Assembly (NCBI RefSeq): GCF_000154705.2
Contig: NZ_CM002917.1
Span: forward strand, 2,436,461 to 2,500,460
Source of the DNA: Hoeflea phototrophica DFL-43
GTDB taxonomy: Bacteria; Pseudomonadota; Alphaproteobacteria; Rhizobiales; Rhizobiaceae
Length of the DNA: 64,000 nt
Direction: 5' to 3'
A program made the translations under genes and the position numbers. The first letter of the stretch is position 1; the number at the start of each line of letters is the position of its first letter. The notes under the pieces are model-generated. The model did not search any database. It was not told where the DNA came from and saw nothing but the letters and a program-made list of their open reading frames with translations. This document shows, piece by piece, positions 19,634 to 29,067 of this stretch.

Positions 19634-21394
19634 TTAGCGCATCTCTTCCGGAGCATCAGTCCCAGTAATCGAAAGACCGGACTTCAACACCGACGCGACT
19701 GCGTACACCAAACCCAACCTGGCAACTGTGGAGTGTCGGTTTTTATCGTTAACAAACCGCAAACCTGGTTCATCACGCCCCTTATTCCAGTGCGCATGCA
19801 GCATACTGGCAAGATCATAGAGGTAAAATGCAACCCGGTGTGGCTCCTGGCCAGATGCCGCGGCCTCAAGCATCCGCGGGTATTCGCCGAGCTTTGCGAT
19901 CAGAGCCACTTCGCTCTCATGGCTCAGTTCTGACAGGTCCGCTGCGCCAAGCGCCTCGGGTGAGATATCCAGGTCCGGAAACACTTCAAGCGCCTGCCGC
20001 ATCACCGAGGCGCAGCGTGCATGTGCGTACTGGACATAGAAAACCGGATTGTCCTTGGATTGCTCCGTCACCTTGGCGAAATCGAAGTCCAGCGATTCCG
20101 AGCTCTTGCGGTAGAGCATCATGAAGCGCACGGAATCGCAGCCGACCTCTTCGACCACGTCGCGCAAGGTCACGAAGTCGCCAGAACGCTTCGACATCTT
20201 CACCGGCTCGCCATTCCGGTAGAGCTTGACCAGCTGACACAGCAGCACCGTGAGTTTTGTTTTGCCTTCCGAAACGGCCCTGTTCACAGCTTCGAGGCGC
20301 TTGACATAACCACCATGGTCGGCGCCTAGGACATAGATCATTTCCGAGAAGCCACGGTCGAACTTGTCCTTGAAGTAAGCAACGTCGGCGGCAAAGTAGG
20401 TGTAGGAACCGTCCGATTTCATCAACGGACGGTCGATATCGTCCCCCACCTCGGTGGAGCGGAACAGCGTCTGCTCGCGATCTTCCCAGTCTTCAGGCAA
20501 TTGCCCCTTCGGTGGCGGCAGCGTTCCCTTGTAGACGTGCCCCTTGAAGGTCAGGTCGTTGATGGCGGTGCGGATTTTGGCCGCGCTGCCAGCATGCAGG
20601 GAACGCTCCGAGAAGAACACATCGTGGTGCACATTGAGGGTGGCAAGATCATCGCGGATCATCACCATCATCGCATCAATTGCGCGGTCCTTGAGGATGC
20701 CAAGCCATTCTTCTTCGGGCATATTGTGCAAGCGCGGCCCGAAATCAGCGGCGAGCGCCTGGCCCACCGGGACGAGGTAATCGCCCGGATAAAGCCCGGG
20801 CGGAATCTCCCCGATGTCCTCTCCAAGGGCTTCGCGATACCGCAGAAAGACCGAACGGGCCAGGACATCAATCTGCGAACCGGCGTCGTTGACGTAGTAT
20901 TCCTTGGTCACATCAAAACCGGTAAATGCCAGCAAATTGGCCAGGGCATCACCAACAACTGCACCGCGGCAATGGCCAACATGCATCGGACCGGTCGGGT
21001 TGGCGGAAACATATTCAACATTGACCTTGAGGCCGTCACCAAGATTTGAGCGGCCAAAATCAACGCCCTTGCCAATGACATCGGCCACCAAACGCTGCCA
21101 AAATGTTGGTGTCAGCCGGAAATTGAGAAATCCGGGGCCTGCGACAGAGGTCTCAGCAACATCCGCATCACCAGAGAACTGCGCTGCAATTTGCTCGGCA
21201 AGAGCGCGCGGGTTCACTCCCAGCGGCTTGGCCAAAACCATGGCCGCATTGGTCGAGATATCGTCATGCGCCGGATCGCGTGGCGGCTCCACCGCAAGCC
21301 GTGCGAAGTCAACCGCTTCGCCCTTTTCCCTCACGGCATCAAGCGCCTGAACAGCCGTCTTGATTCTCTCTTCAAAGTCTTTGAACACGTTCAT
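19634..21394 (-). CDS. argS: Arginine--tRNA ligase
   Basis: The 586-residue class I synthetase has an N-terminal Add-1 domain, the HIGH-like motif in [18 protein letters not shown] (near residues 130-147), the KMSKS-like motif VKMSKRSGD (near 400), and a C-terminal anticodon-binding DALR domain with [10 protein letters not shown]. Length is as expected. It is followed after 60 bp by the SPOR gene and preceded by dgt in the same orientation. Confidence 0.97.
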   Translation of the reverse strand: MNVFKDFEERIKTAVQALDAVREKGEAVDFARLAVEPPRDPAHDDISTNAAMVLAKPLGVNPRALAEQIAAQFSGDADVAETSVAGPGFLNFRLTPTFWQRLVADVIGKGVDFGRSNLGDGLKVNVEYVSANPTGPMHVGHCRGAVVGDALANLLAFTGFDVTKEYYVNDAGSQIDVLARSVFLRYREALGEDIGEIPPGLYPGDYLVPVGQALAADFGPRLHNMPEEEWLGILKDRAIDAMMVMIRDDLATLNVHHDVFFSERSLHAGSAAKIRTAINDLTFKGHVYKGTLPPPKGQLPEDWEDREQTLFRSTEVGDDIDRPLMKSDGSYTYFAADVAYFKDKFDRGFSEMIYVLGADHGGYVKRLEAVNRAVSEGKTKLTVLLCQLVKLYRNGEPVKMSKRSGDFVTLRDVVEEVGCDSVRFMMLYRKSSESLDFDFAKVTEQSKDNPVFYVQYAHARCASVMRQALEVFPDLDISPEALGAADLSELSHESEVALIAKLGEYPRMLEAAASGQEPHRVAFYLYDLASMLHAHWNKGRDEPGLRFVNDKNRHSTVARLGLVYAVASVLKSGLSITGTDAPEEMR

Positions 21395-21469
21395 GGTCGA
21401 AATCCGGATATGGCAGGGAACGTGGCGCTATGGCGCCATCTCTGGCTCTGGAGGCGAGCTTGCCGCTGC

Positions 21470-22681
21470 CTATCGCAATTCAGGTGTACGGTCAAACAAA
21501 CGCCGGTGCTCTGCGATCGCATAGGTGTCGGTCATCCCGGCGATGTAATCTCGCACGCGATGCGCAAGCTTGGCCTCAGCCATATCGGAAAACCCGGTCC
21601 CCGCGTGCTTGTGACCCATTGCTGCCGGATCGGACATGAAGGCAGAAAACAGGTCATTCACAATCCGGGTCGCATTGGCCCGCACCCGCATCACATCGGG
21701 GTGGCGGTAGAGATGCCTGTACAGGAACGCTTTGATGTCGCGATCGGCTGCAACGAATTCATCGGAAAAATGCGCCATCGTTTGTCCGGCAAGCCGGACA
21801 TCATCTGCGGATTCGGGCTTTATGTCTGCGAGACTGGCCTGGGCGACGGCAATGACATCCTCAACCATCGCGGTAATCTGGCGGCGCATGATTTCGTGGA
21901 GCAGCCGCGGCTCTTCCAAACCCGGATAGCGGCCACGTACTTCAGACAGCAAGCCCGCGATCAGCGGGAGGTCTTCGAGCATGTCCATTGTGATAAGCCC
22001 GGAGCGCAATCCATCATCGATGTCGTGAGTGTTGTAGGCGATGTCATCGGCAATGGCTGCAACCTGGGCTTCAAGACTCGAATGGCTGCCAAGCCACAAA
22101 TCGTGACGCTCATTGTAACGTAGAATCGACTCCGGCACGGCCTTGCCATCGCTGCCATCCCCGGTAAGCGGCCCGTTGTGCTTGACCAGCCCCTCAAGCA
22201 TTTCCCAGGTCAGGTTGAGACCATCAAATTCGGCATAGCGCTGCTCGAGCTCGGTGACGATCCTGAGCGATTGGGCATTGTGATCAAACCCGCCCGCATC
22301 CGCGAGCAGTTCCGACAGCGCGTCCTCGCCGGTATGGCCGAATGGCGTGTGACCGAAATCATGAACCAGCGCCACGCCTTCGGCCAGATCCTCGTCAAGC
22401 CGGAGCGCCCGGGCCAGTGACCGGGCAATCTGCGCCACCTCGATCGTATGGGTCAGCCGGGTACGGTAATGATCCCCCTCATGGGCGATGAACACCTGGG
22501 TCTTGTGCTTGAGCCGGCGGAACGCCGTGGTGTGGACAATCCGGTCCCGGTCGCGCTGAAACTCCGACCGGGTCGGGCTCACAGGCTCTGCGATCAGCCG
22601 TCCGCGGCTGGACCAGGGATCGGCGGCCCAGGGCGCACGCGCTCCGGTTCCAAAACCAAGCTGCTTGACGTCGTAACTCAT
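21470..22681 (-). CDS. Deoxyguanosinetriphosphate triphosphohydrolase-like protein
   Basis: The 403-residue HD-domain phosphohydrolase hydrolyses dNTPs to nucleosides and triphosphate. The metal-binding pattern is visible: [15 protein letters not shown], then the HD pair in [17 protein letters not shown], with later histidine and aspartate in [13 protein letters not shown]. The start at 22681 ([11 protein letters not shown]) fits family length; a reading from 22852 adds 57 unrelated residues. It is divergent from erpA across 207 bp. In Rhizobiales this short-type enzyme commonly lies upstream of argS, as here. Confidence 0.92.
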   Translation of the reverse strand: MSYDVKQLGFGTGARAPWAADPWSSRGRLIAEPVSPTRSEFQRDRDRIVHTTAFRRLKHKTQVFIAHEGDHYRTRLTHTIEVAQIARSLARALRLDEDLAEGVALVHDFGHTPFGHTGEDALSELLADAGGFDHNAQSLRIVTELEQRYAEFDGLNLTWEMLEGLVKHNGPLTGDGSDGKAVPESILRYNERHDLWLGSHSSLEAQVAAIADDIAYNTHDIDDGLRSGLITMDMLEDLPLIAGLLSEVRGRYPGLEEPRLLHEIMRRQITAMVEDVIAVAQASLADIKPESADDVRLAGQTMAHFSDEFVAADRDIKAFLYRHLYRHPDVMRVRANATRIVNDLFSAFMSDPAAMGHKHAGTGFSDMAEAKLAHRVRDYIAGMTDTYAIAEHRRLFDRTPELR

Positions 22682-22888
22682 GGCAATCCCGTTGGCAGGC
22701 GCTTTTCCCACCTTCTGCATTTCCGCCCTGCCCGCACCGCCCGGGCCATTCAAATCACCCCGCTCCCCACACAACGCCTTGCAAGCAGTTGCATCGAAGC
22801 ATTGACGCCGGGCCAGCGCCTTCATACCTATAGTAAGACTGATTTGAAACACATCTCTGCCGGACCTTGAACCCGGCCAGGAGGTTCA

Positions 22889-23224
22889 ATGACTGAAACA
22901 GCTACTGTGACGCTGTCGGAATCGGCCGCGCGGCGCATCAAGGAGATCGTCTCCGCCGAACAAGGCAAATCCGCCTTGCGCGTCTCCGTCGAAGGCGGCG
23001 GGTGCTCGGGCTTTTCCTACAAGTTCGATCTCGACAATGAACCCGGCGAGGATGACATCGTTCTCGAACGTGACGATGCGCGGGTGCTCATCGACCAGGT
23101 GTCTTTGGTCTATATGGCGGGCTCGGAAATCGATTTTGTCGACAACCTGATGGGCCAGGCCTTCCAGATCAAGAACCCGAACGCCGTCGCGTCCTGCGGC
23201 TGCGGCACCAGTTTCTCGGTCTGA
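22889..23224 (+). CDS. erpA: Iron-sulfur cluster insertion protein ErpA
   Basis: The 111-residue A-type carrier passes Fe-S clusters to apoproteins. The three ligand cysteines are in place: Cys39 in GGGCSGF, and Cys103 and Cys105 in the C-terminal CGCGTSF. A strong ribosome-binding site (CCAGGAGG) precedes the ATG. The dihydroxy-acid dehydratase at 25320-27044 is an Fe-S client in the same window, though a direct link is inference. It is followed after 41 bp by xthA. Confidence 0.93.
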   Translation: MTETATVTLSESAARRIKEIVSAEQGKSALRVSVEGGGCSGFSYKFDLDNEPGEDDIVLERDDARVLIDQVSLVYMAGSEIDFVDNLMGQAFQIKNPNAVASCGCGTSFSV

Positions 23225-23265
23225 ACTCGCCGTTCGCCAACCGACAACCTCAAAGGATCTCAGCC

Positions 23266-24048
23266 TTGAAAATCGCCACCTGGAACATCAATGGCGTCAA
23301 GGCGCGGATCGAAAATCTCCAGGCCTGGCTCAGGGAGAGTGATCCCGACATCGCCTGCCTGCAGGAGATCAAGTCCGTGGATGAGGGATTTCCCCGGCTG
23401 GAACTCGAGGCGCTGGGCTACCACGTTGAAACCCATGGCCAGAAGGGTTTCAACGGAGTCGCAATCCTGTCCAAGCAAAGCCCGGAAGAGGTCAATCGCG
23501 GATTGCCTGGTGATGACACCGACGAGCAGGCCCGTTTCATCGAAGCGGTCTTCTCAAAGGACAGCGGTGTCCTGCGGGTGGTGTCGCTCTACCTGCCCAA
23601 CGGCAATCCGGTCGACACCGAAAAATTTCCCTACAAGCTGCGCTGGATGGAACGGCTTCAGGCGTTTGCCGAGGATCGGCTGGCGCTGGAAGAACCATTG
23701 GTGCTGGCCGGAGACTACAATGTAATCCCCGAACCCGTCGATTGCCACAATCCCAAGGCCTGGGAGGGCGACGCTCTGTTTCGTCCCGAATCGCGCACAG
23801 CCTTCCGGCGGCTGGAGAACCTCGGATTCACCGATGCTCTGCGCTCGGCCAATGACCAGGCCGAAACCTACACATTCTGGGATTACCAGGCCGGTGCCTG
23901 GCCCAAAAACAACGGCATTCGCATCGACCACCTCATGCTTTCGCCAGAGGCCGCAGACAATCTGGAATGGGCCAATGTCGAAAAACACGTCCGCGGCTGG
24001 GAAAAACCCTCCGACCACGTGCCGGTCGCAATCTCGCTCGGCTTTTGA
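23266..24048 (+). CDS. xthA: Exodeoxyribonuclease III
   Basis: The 260-residue enzyme is an AP endonuclease/3' exonuclease for base excision repair. Visible catalytic elements are the opening KIATWNINGVKARI, the metal-binding Glu in LQEIKS, the GDYNVIP segment and the terminal RIDHLMLS plus SDHVPVAI (Asp-His pair). Length and motifs are complete. It follows erpA in the same orientation with a 41-bp gap. Confidence 0.95.
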   Translation: MKIATWNINGVKARIENLQAWLRESDPDIACLQEIKSVDEGFPRLELEALGYHVETHGQKGFNGVAILSKQSPEEVNRGLPGDDTDEQARFIEAVFSKDSGVLRVVSLYLPNGNPVDTEKFPYKLRWMERLQAFAEDRLALEEPLVLAGDYNVIPEPVDCHNPKAWEGDALFRPESRTAFRRLENLGFTDALRSANDQAETYTFWDYQAGAWPKNNGIRIDHLMLSPEAADNLEWANVEKHVRGWEKPSDHVPVAISLGF

Positions 24049-24153
24049 GCCGCCGCTACAAGTGTTTCAGCGGCTTGGCCGCTCTCCACGCGTTCCTCTC
24101 ACCGTTCGTGGCATAAGCTTGCCAACGGCCAAAAGTGGGCGCATTATATTCAA

Positions 24154-24438
24154 ATGATGAGAATGAAATCACGATTCACAGCGATCGGCATTGGTCTTTT
24201 CACCGCGCTGATCCTTGCAGCTTCACCCGCCGCAGCCGGCGAAGAGTGCGAGTGCGTTGGCAATGGACAGAAGGTCAAGGAAGGTGGAGTGGTCTGCCTC
24301 CAGATCGGCTCATCAACACGCTACCTTGCCCGCTGCGAACGCAATCTCAACAACACCAGTTGGAAGAAGATCGCCGATGGCTGTCCCACAGCCTCGATGA
24401 GCCCCTGGTCAGGGCATGGTCAGAACCCGAACTCCTGA
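24154..24438 (+). CDS. Small secreted cysteine-containing protein, unknown function
   Basis: I do not recognise a characterised family in this 94-residue product. It has a clear Sec signal peptide (a hydrophobic core from about residue 9 ending in SPAAAG near residue 29). A mature domain of about 65 residues follows with five cysteines (ECEC, VVC, ARC and DGC), suggesting disulfides in the periplasm. The start could also be one of the two in-frame ATGs a few codons downstream. It lies alone between xthA and the convergent Sel1-repeat gene. Confidence 0.65.
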   Translation: MMRMKSRFTAIGIGLFTALILAASPAAAGEECECVGNGQKVKEGGVVCLQIGSSTRYLARCERNLNNTSWKKIADGCPTASMSPWSGHGQNPNS

Positions 24439-24535
24439 CAATCAAATGCCAAAAGTCTTGAACCCGGTCATTGCTGGGATGGTTTCGATCCCGATGGTCA
24501 GCATCCGGAACCGGCATGTCTGATTCGAGAACCGG

Positions 24536-25333
24536 TCAGTTCAGACCCTTGGCGAGCATATCCTGCGCCAGCGCCACTGCGGTCCGCCGATCGGCTTCGC
24601 CAGCCAGCGAGAAAGCGCGCTCCTGCAACGCCTGGATCCAAACCCGGTCGTTTGGCGTGGACCGCTCCAATGCAGTGGTCATGAATGCCAGGCCACGCAC
24701 GACCTGACCTTCCTCAAACACCACATTGCCAAGCACCGCGGCTGCAGCCGGATGGCCGCTGACACGGGCCCGGTTGAGCCATTTCTTGGCCTGCTGGATG
24801 TCATTTGCGCCACCCTTGCCTTCAAGGATCATCCGGCCGAGGCGGTACTGCGCCTCGGGAACGCCAAACGCGGAAGCCGCCTGAAAATAGAGCTGCCGTG
24901 CTGCGCCAAGATTGGGCTTCACCGGGCTGCCCGGAATTCCCGCCTGATAATAATTTGCAAGCGACAACAGGGCGTTGACGAAATAGCCAGTGTCCTGTGA
25001 TCCCGGCTCCACACCCTGGCGGGCAATGTCGTCATATATCTTGAAGGCCTCATAGTCGTTCTCAATCACGCCGTCGCCATAGGCATACATGTTGGCAAGT
25101 GCCCAGCGCGCACCCGGATGGCCCTTCTCTGCAGCGTATTTGTAGGCCTCGACGGCTTCGTCCTTACGGCCCTTCTTGTAGGCCGAGAATCCAAACTTGA
25201 ACAAATCAAACGGACCGGATTCGCGCGATACCCCACTGTTGGGATCAAGCGCCTGGGCCGGTCCGCCAACGCCTATCGCGGCAGCGAGAACTGCACAAAA
25301 CAGACTGGTTCGGGTGCGATCAGATATCCGCAT
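24536..25333 (-). CDS. Exported Sel1/TPR-repeat protein
   Basis: The 265-residue protein has a signal peptide ([18 protein letters not shown]) followed by Sel1-like tetratricopeptide repeats, seen as repeated A-x-x-x-x-A-x-x-x-G-x-x-A/G-A patterns (for example [19 protein letters not shown] and [19 protein letters not shown]). Such repeats serve protein-protein contacts, and a periplasmic location is expected. The start at 25333 (MRISDRTR) is chosen because the signal peptide follows directly. It overlaps the end of ilvD by 14 bp, so it is probably co-transcribed with ilvD. The specific role is unknown. Confidence 0.8.
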   Translation of the reverse strand: MRISDRTRTSLFCAVLAAAIGVGGPAQALDPNSGVSRESGPFDLFKFGFSAYKKGRKDEAVEAYKYAAEKGHPGARWALANMYAYGDGVIENDYEAFKIYDDIARQGVEPGSQDTGYFVNALLSLANYYQAGIPGSPVKPNLGAARQLYFQAASAFGVPEAQYRLGRMILEGKGGANDIQQAKKWLNRARVSGHPAAAAVLGNVVFEEGQVVRGLAFMTTALERSTPNDRVWIQALQERAFSLAGEADRRTAVALAQDMLAKGLN

Positions 25334-27044
25334 AGCACTGCTTTTCTTTTGCTCCGCCCGGATGGGTAACGGCGCCGTAACGCGCGGCCCCCACCGTCTG
25401 GGCATATTTCCACAGCACGCCCGATGCATAATCGGTTTCGCGCGCCGTCCACTTTTCCCTGCGCGCAGCCAGTTCCGCATCGGAAAGCTGCACGCTCAAA
25501 ACACCATCAACAGCATCGATCTCGATGATGTCGCCATCTTCCAGGAGCCCGATCGGCCCGCCTTCCGCCGCTTCCGGGCCGACATGGCCAATGCAGAAGC
25601 CGCGCGTTGCACCGGAGAACCGGCCATCCGTGATCAATGCCACCTTGTCGCCCATACCCTGTCCATAAATGGCCGCAGTGGTCGACAGCATCTCACGCAT
25701 ACCGGGGCCGCCCTTGGGCCCCTCGTAGCGGATCACAAGAACGTCGCCTTCGTTATAGTCGCGATTTGTGACCGCATTGAAGCACTCTTCCTCGGAATCA
25801 AAACACCGTGCGGGTCCGGTGAATTTCAGCCGTTCCATCCCGGCAACTTTCACGATCGCCCCGTCGGTCGCAAGATTGCCCTTGAGGCCCACCACACCGC
25901 CGGTCGCGGTGATCGGCTTATCCGCCGGGCGCACCACATCCTGCTCCGGGTTCCAGGAGACCTTCTCCATGTTCTCGGCGATGGTCCGGCCCGTCACGGT
26001 CATGCAATCGCCGTGCAGATAGCCATGTTCAAGCATGGTCTTCATCAACAGCGGAATGCCACCAGCCTCGAACATGTCCTTGGCCACATATTTGCCGCCG
26101 GGCTTGAGGTCGGCAATGTAGGGCGTCTTCTTGAAGATCTCAGCCACGTCAAACAGATCGAACTCGATCCCGCATTCATGCGCAATCGCTGGCAGATGCA
26201 GCGCCGCGTTGGTCGAACCGCCCGAAGCCGCGACGACGGCCGCGGCGTTTTCGAGCGCCTTGCGGGTCACGATGTCGCGCGGACGGATCTGCTTGGCCAG
26301 CAATTCCATCACTTTTTCACCGGCCGCGTAAGCGAACCGGTCGCGGATCTCGTAAGGCGCCGGCGCGCCACATGAATAGGGCAGCGCCAGTCCGATCGCC
26401 TCGGCAACAGTCGCCATCGTGTTGGCTGTGAACTGCGCGCCGCAGGAACCCGCCGACGGACAGGCAACCTGCTCGATTTCGAGCAGGTCTTCATCCGACA
26501 TATCGCCAACCGAATGCTGCCCCACGGCCTCGAACACGTCCTGAATGGTAATCTGGCGGCCGCGGAAGCTGCCTGGCAAAATAGAACCGCCATAGATGAA
26601 GATCGAGGGCACGTTCAGACGCACCATCGACATCATCATGCCCGGCAATGACTTGTCGCACCCGGCAAGACCCACGATCGCATCGTAGCAGTGACCGCGC
26701 ATGGTCAATTCCACCGAATCTGCAATCAGATCGCGGCTCGCCAGGGAAGCTTTCATGCCCTGGTGACCCATCGCAATGCCATCAGTCACTGTGATGGTGC
26801 AGAATTCGCGCGGTGTGCCGTGGGCCGAAGCCACGCCTTTCTTCACCACCTGCGCCTGGCGCATCAGCGAAATGTTGCAGGGTGCGGCCTCATTCCAGCA
26901 CGACGCCACGCCAACGAGCGGCTGAGCAATCTCCTCGCTCGAAAGCCCCATAGCATACAGGAACGATCTGTGCGGCGCCCGCGCCGGGCCGACCGTTGTG
27001 TAGCGGCTTGGAAGCTTGGACTTGTCGAATGCTTTGACGCTCAT
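25320..27044 (-). CDS. ilvD: Dihydroxy-acid dehydratase
   Basis: The 574-residue Fe-S enzyme makes 2-oxo acids for isoleucine and valine (and pantothenate). Cluster cysteines are visible in [14 protein letters not shown] and [16 protein letters not shown], with a third in the N-terminal SCWNEAAPC. The GxSGATRG-type segment ([17 protein letters not shown]) marks the C-terminal domain. The length matches the shorter IlvD class rather than the roughly 612-residue one. The gap upstream to 27338 is 294 bp. The Sel1-repeat gene overlaps its 3' end. Confidence 0.95.
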   Translation of the reverse strand: MSVKAFDKSKLPSRYTTVGPARAPHRSFLYAMGLSSEEIAQPLVGVASCWNEAAPCNISLMRQAQVVKKGVASAHGTPREFCTITVTDGIAMGHQGMKASLASRDLIADSVELTMRGHCYDAIVGLAGCDKSLPGMMMSMVRLNVPSIFIYGGSILPGSFRGRQITIQDVFEAVGQHSVGDMSDEDLLEIEQVACPSAGSCGAQFTANTMATVAEAIGLALPYSCGAPAPYEIRDRFAYAAGEKVMELLAKQIRPRDIVTRKALENAAAVVAASGGSTNAALHLPAIAHECGIEFDLFDVAEIFKKTPYIADLKPGGKYVAKDMFEAGGIPLLMKTMLEHGYLHGDCMTVTGRTIAENMEKVSWNPEQDVVRPADKPITATGGVVGLKGNLATDGAIVKVAGMERLKFTGPARCFDSEEECFNAVTNRDYNEGDVLVIRYEGPKGGPGMREMLSTTAAIYGQGMGDKVALITDGRFSGATRGFCIGHVGPEAAEGGPIGLLEDGDIIEIDAVDGVLSVQLSDAELAARREKWTARETDYASGVLWKYAQTVGAARYGAVTHPGGAKEKQCYADI

Positions 27045-27287
27045 GAAGACCTCTGACGCGACCTGGCCATAGACCGAGCCGCGGGGGTGGAAACGAGACC
27101 TGCCCTGCGCCCCGTTTGTGGCGGGAAATAGGCATTGTGGCCCCAGGCCTTTTCATAGCAGATGCTTTGCCGAAAATGTGTTGCGGATTCGTCACAATGC
27201 GTGATCACCCGCATTTATGGCTTTGGATATGCGGTGTTTTCCGAAAAATGCCGGAGCAGTCATTTGGGCAAGTTTCCTCAAGAAACG

Positions 27288-27313
27288 AAAAACCCCGCCA
27301 AACGGCGGGGTTT
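27288..27313 (-). terminator. Rho-independent terminator of the FadL-like gene
   Basis: The stem AACCCCGCC/GGCGGGGTT (27291-27299 and 27304-27312) with a 4-nt loop has A residues on its plus-strand left flank, giving a U-tract for minus-strand transcripts. It lies about 26 bp past the stop of the FadL-like gene. Confidence 0.85.
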
Positions 27314-27338
27314 GAAGAGTTTCGGAACTTGTTTCGGA

Positions 27339-28607
27339 TCAGAATTTGACCTTTGCGGAGAACGAGCCCGCAGCCACCAGATCATTTCCGAATGAATAGG
27401 TGATGTTGTTCGCCTGATCGCCTCCTGCAGCTGGGGTCGATGTGCCAGACGTCAGGACACCCAATGCACCTCCGAGGCGAAGCTCCACCCTTTCAGACGG
27501 ATTGAACGCCACCCCACTTGAAAACGTCCAGGTGTCGGTCTGCGTTCCGGACGTGGTGGAGGTTCCGCGATCCCAGGTCAAAGCACCGAGCACGGACACC
27601 TTGTCATTGATGCGTCTGGCCATGCCACCCGTGACAGTCCAGCCATCCTGGTAAAGTGGATCAAATGAAAGGTTTGATGACGCACCGGTTGCCGGGCTAC
27701 GTCCGCCGACGATCGGAATAATTCCAAGCTTGCCCCACTCCTGCCATTTGACACCGAAAAACGCCAAAGTGTTTTCAGCAACGCCAGACTGGATTTTGAA
27801 TTCCAGGGACTGAGGAATTTCTGTGGTTGCCGAGATCGGAACAATCTGAGTTCCCGGAATAACCGCACCGAAACCCGTGTTGTTCTGGGTGCCGGTCAGG
27901 TCATAATCGTACTTGGATGAGTAAACCAAAGAGGCACGGAAGGCGATTTCCGGAATCTCGTATGCTGCACCGATCCGCCAGCCCCAGGATTCTCCACCAA
28001 TGTTGAACTGGCCAAGACCACTGGTGTTTGTCACACCACCCGCGGTCGTAACGCCCACATTTGCGAAATCGAGGAAGGTCTGGCGGGAGAGAAACCCATC
28101 CAGTTCCTGATAGGATACACCACCAATAATTCTGAACTGGCCCTGGCCAAGCGAAGTTTCTCCCCCTGCAAATTTGTAGGAACAGGTCAGGCCGTAATCA
28201 TCGGTGTCGAGGCTGAAATCGACCGCAGTGGGCGAATAGGCGTTGTTCAACCCGTAACCGGCGTCGGCACCGACCGGCTGGGTGTAGGTTGCCAGGCAGT
28301 CCAGATTGTCGACTATCTGAAGTTTCGCACCGAGCCGGGGAACAGCATAGTCGGAATCAACATCCAACGAAGCTGTGCTGGCTGTCGGAAGCGCCGCATT
28401 GGCAACGTTTGCGCCTCTGACAACGTTGTTGATTTCACGTTGTGGCAGAACAATCGTAACCGCGGCATCGGTTGCAAACCGGGATTCATCGAAGAGCATG
28501 TCGATGTTAACACCGCCACGGTCAAAACCGCCCGCTTGCGCTGCTGACACCACTGCGACACTCGCCGCCATGGCAGCAACCGTAAATTTCAAAGAACCGC
28601 GAATCAT
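27339..28607 (-). CDS. OmpP1/FadL-type outer-membrane transport protein
   Basis: The 422-residue protein has a signal peptide (SLKFTVAAMAASVAVVSAAQAG) and alternating aromatic/polar strands typical of an outer-membrane beta-barrel, ending in a terminal aromatic residue (AKVKF). Segments resembling the FadL/OmpP1 family include the N-terminal hatch-like part and PEIAFRASLVYSSKYDYDL. The family imports long-chain fatty acids or other hydrophobic compounds. A strong terminator follows. The 460-bp upstream region probably holds its promoter. The exact substrate is unknown. Confidence 0.85.
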   Translation of the reverse strand: MIRGSLKFTVAAMAASVAVVSAAQAGGFDRGGVNIDMLFDESRFATDAAVTIVLPQREINNVVRGANVANAALPTASTASLDVDSDYAVPRLGAKLQIVDNLDCLATYTQPVGADAGYGLNNAYSPTAVDFSLDTDDYGLTCSYKFAGGETSLGQGQFRIIGGVSYQELDGFLSRQTFLDFANVGVTTAGGVTNTSGLGQFNIGGESWGWRIGAAYEIPEIAFRASLVYSSKYDYDLTGTQNNTGFGAVIPGTQIVPISATTEIPQSLEFKIQSGVAENTLAFFGVKWQEWGKLGIIPIVGGRSPATGASSNLSFDPLYQDGWTVTGGMARRINDKVSVLGALTWDRGTSTTSGTQTDTWTFSSGVAFNPSERVELRLGGALGVLTSGTSTPAAGGDQANNITYSFGNDLVAAGSFSAKVKF

Positions 28608-29067
28608 GAATCCCCTCCAGGACGTAAAAGCTTACGAATAAGGCGATTAGGTAAGCAAATTTGCGCGATTGTAAACTGTTCAGGATACAGACCCGCCCCA
28701 CACAGGAAGCACTCAACCCCAACAAATTTTGAAGAATCAGCCATCCAGTAGCAACGATAGCTAATTTTTGGAAACAGACTTAGCCGAAGAGCCCAATTTC
28801 AGCCGTAAAATCCGCCTCAAACACAATTTTGTTGCATTTCCGTCACAATTGCCAAGATATTCACCAGAGTGACCAAAAGGAGGGCACGGAGAGCAAGGCT
28901 GCAGCGCGCAAGCCTGAAATCTGTGCGAAACGAAGCTGTTCTTGATCTGGCGCTGAAATCAGACAAACACGCACTGAAGTGCAATCAGAGCACGGCCAAA
29001 GTCGAGCATGATGAAACCCGTGCGCGAGTTGCCCCCGGCATGAGCACCGCACAACATGGCCTCAGCC
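28608..29067. other. 460-bp gap between valS and the FadL-like gene
   Basis: No coding region or structural RNA could be supported here. The part from about 28650 to 28860 is more AT-rich than the surroundings and should contain the promoter and leader of the FadL-like gene. Short open frames extending toward 29282 run into valS on the opposite strand and look like shadows. Confidence 0.5.
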
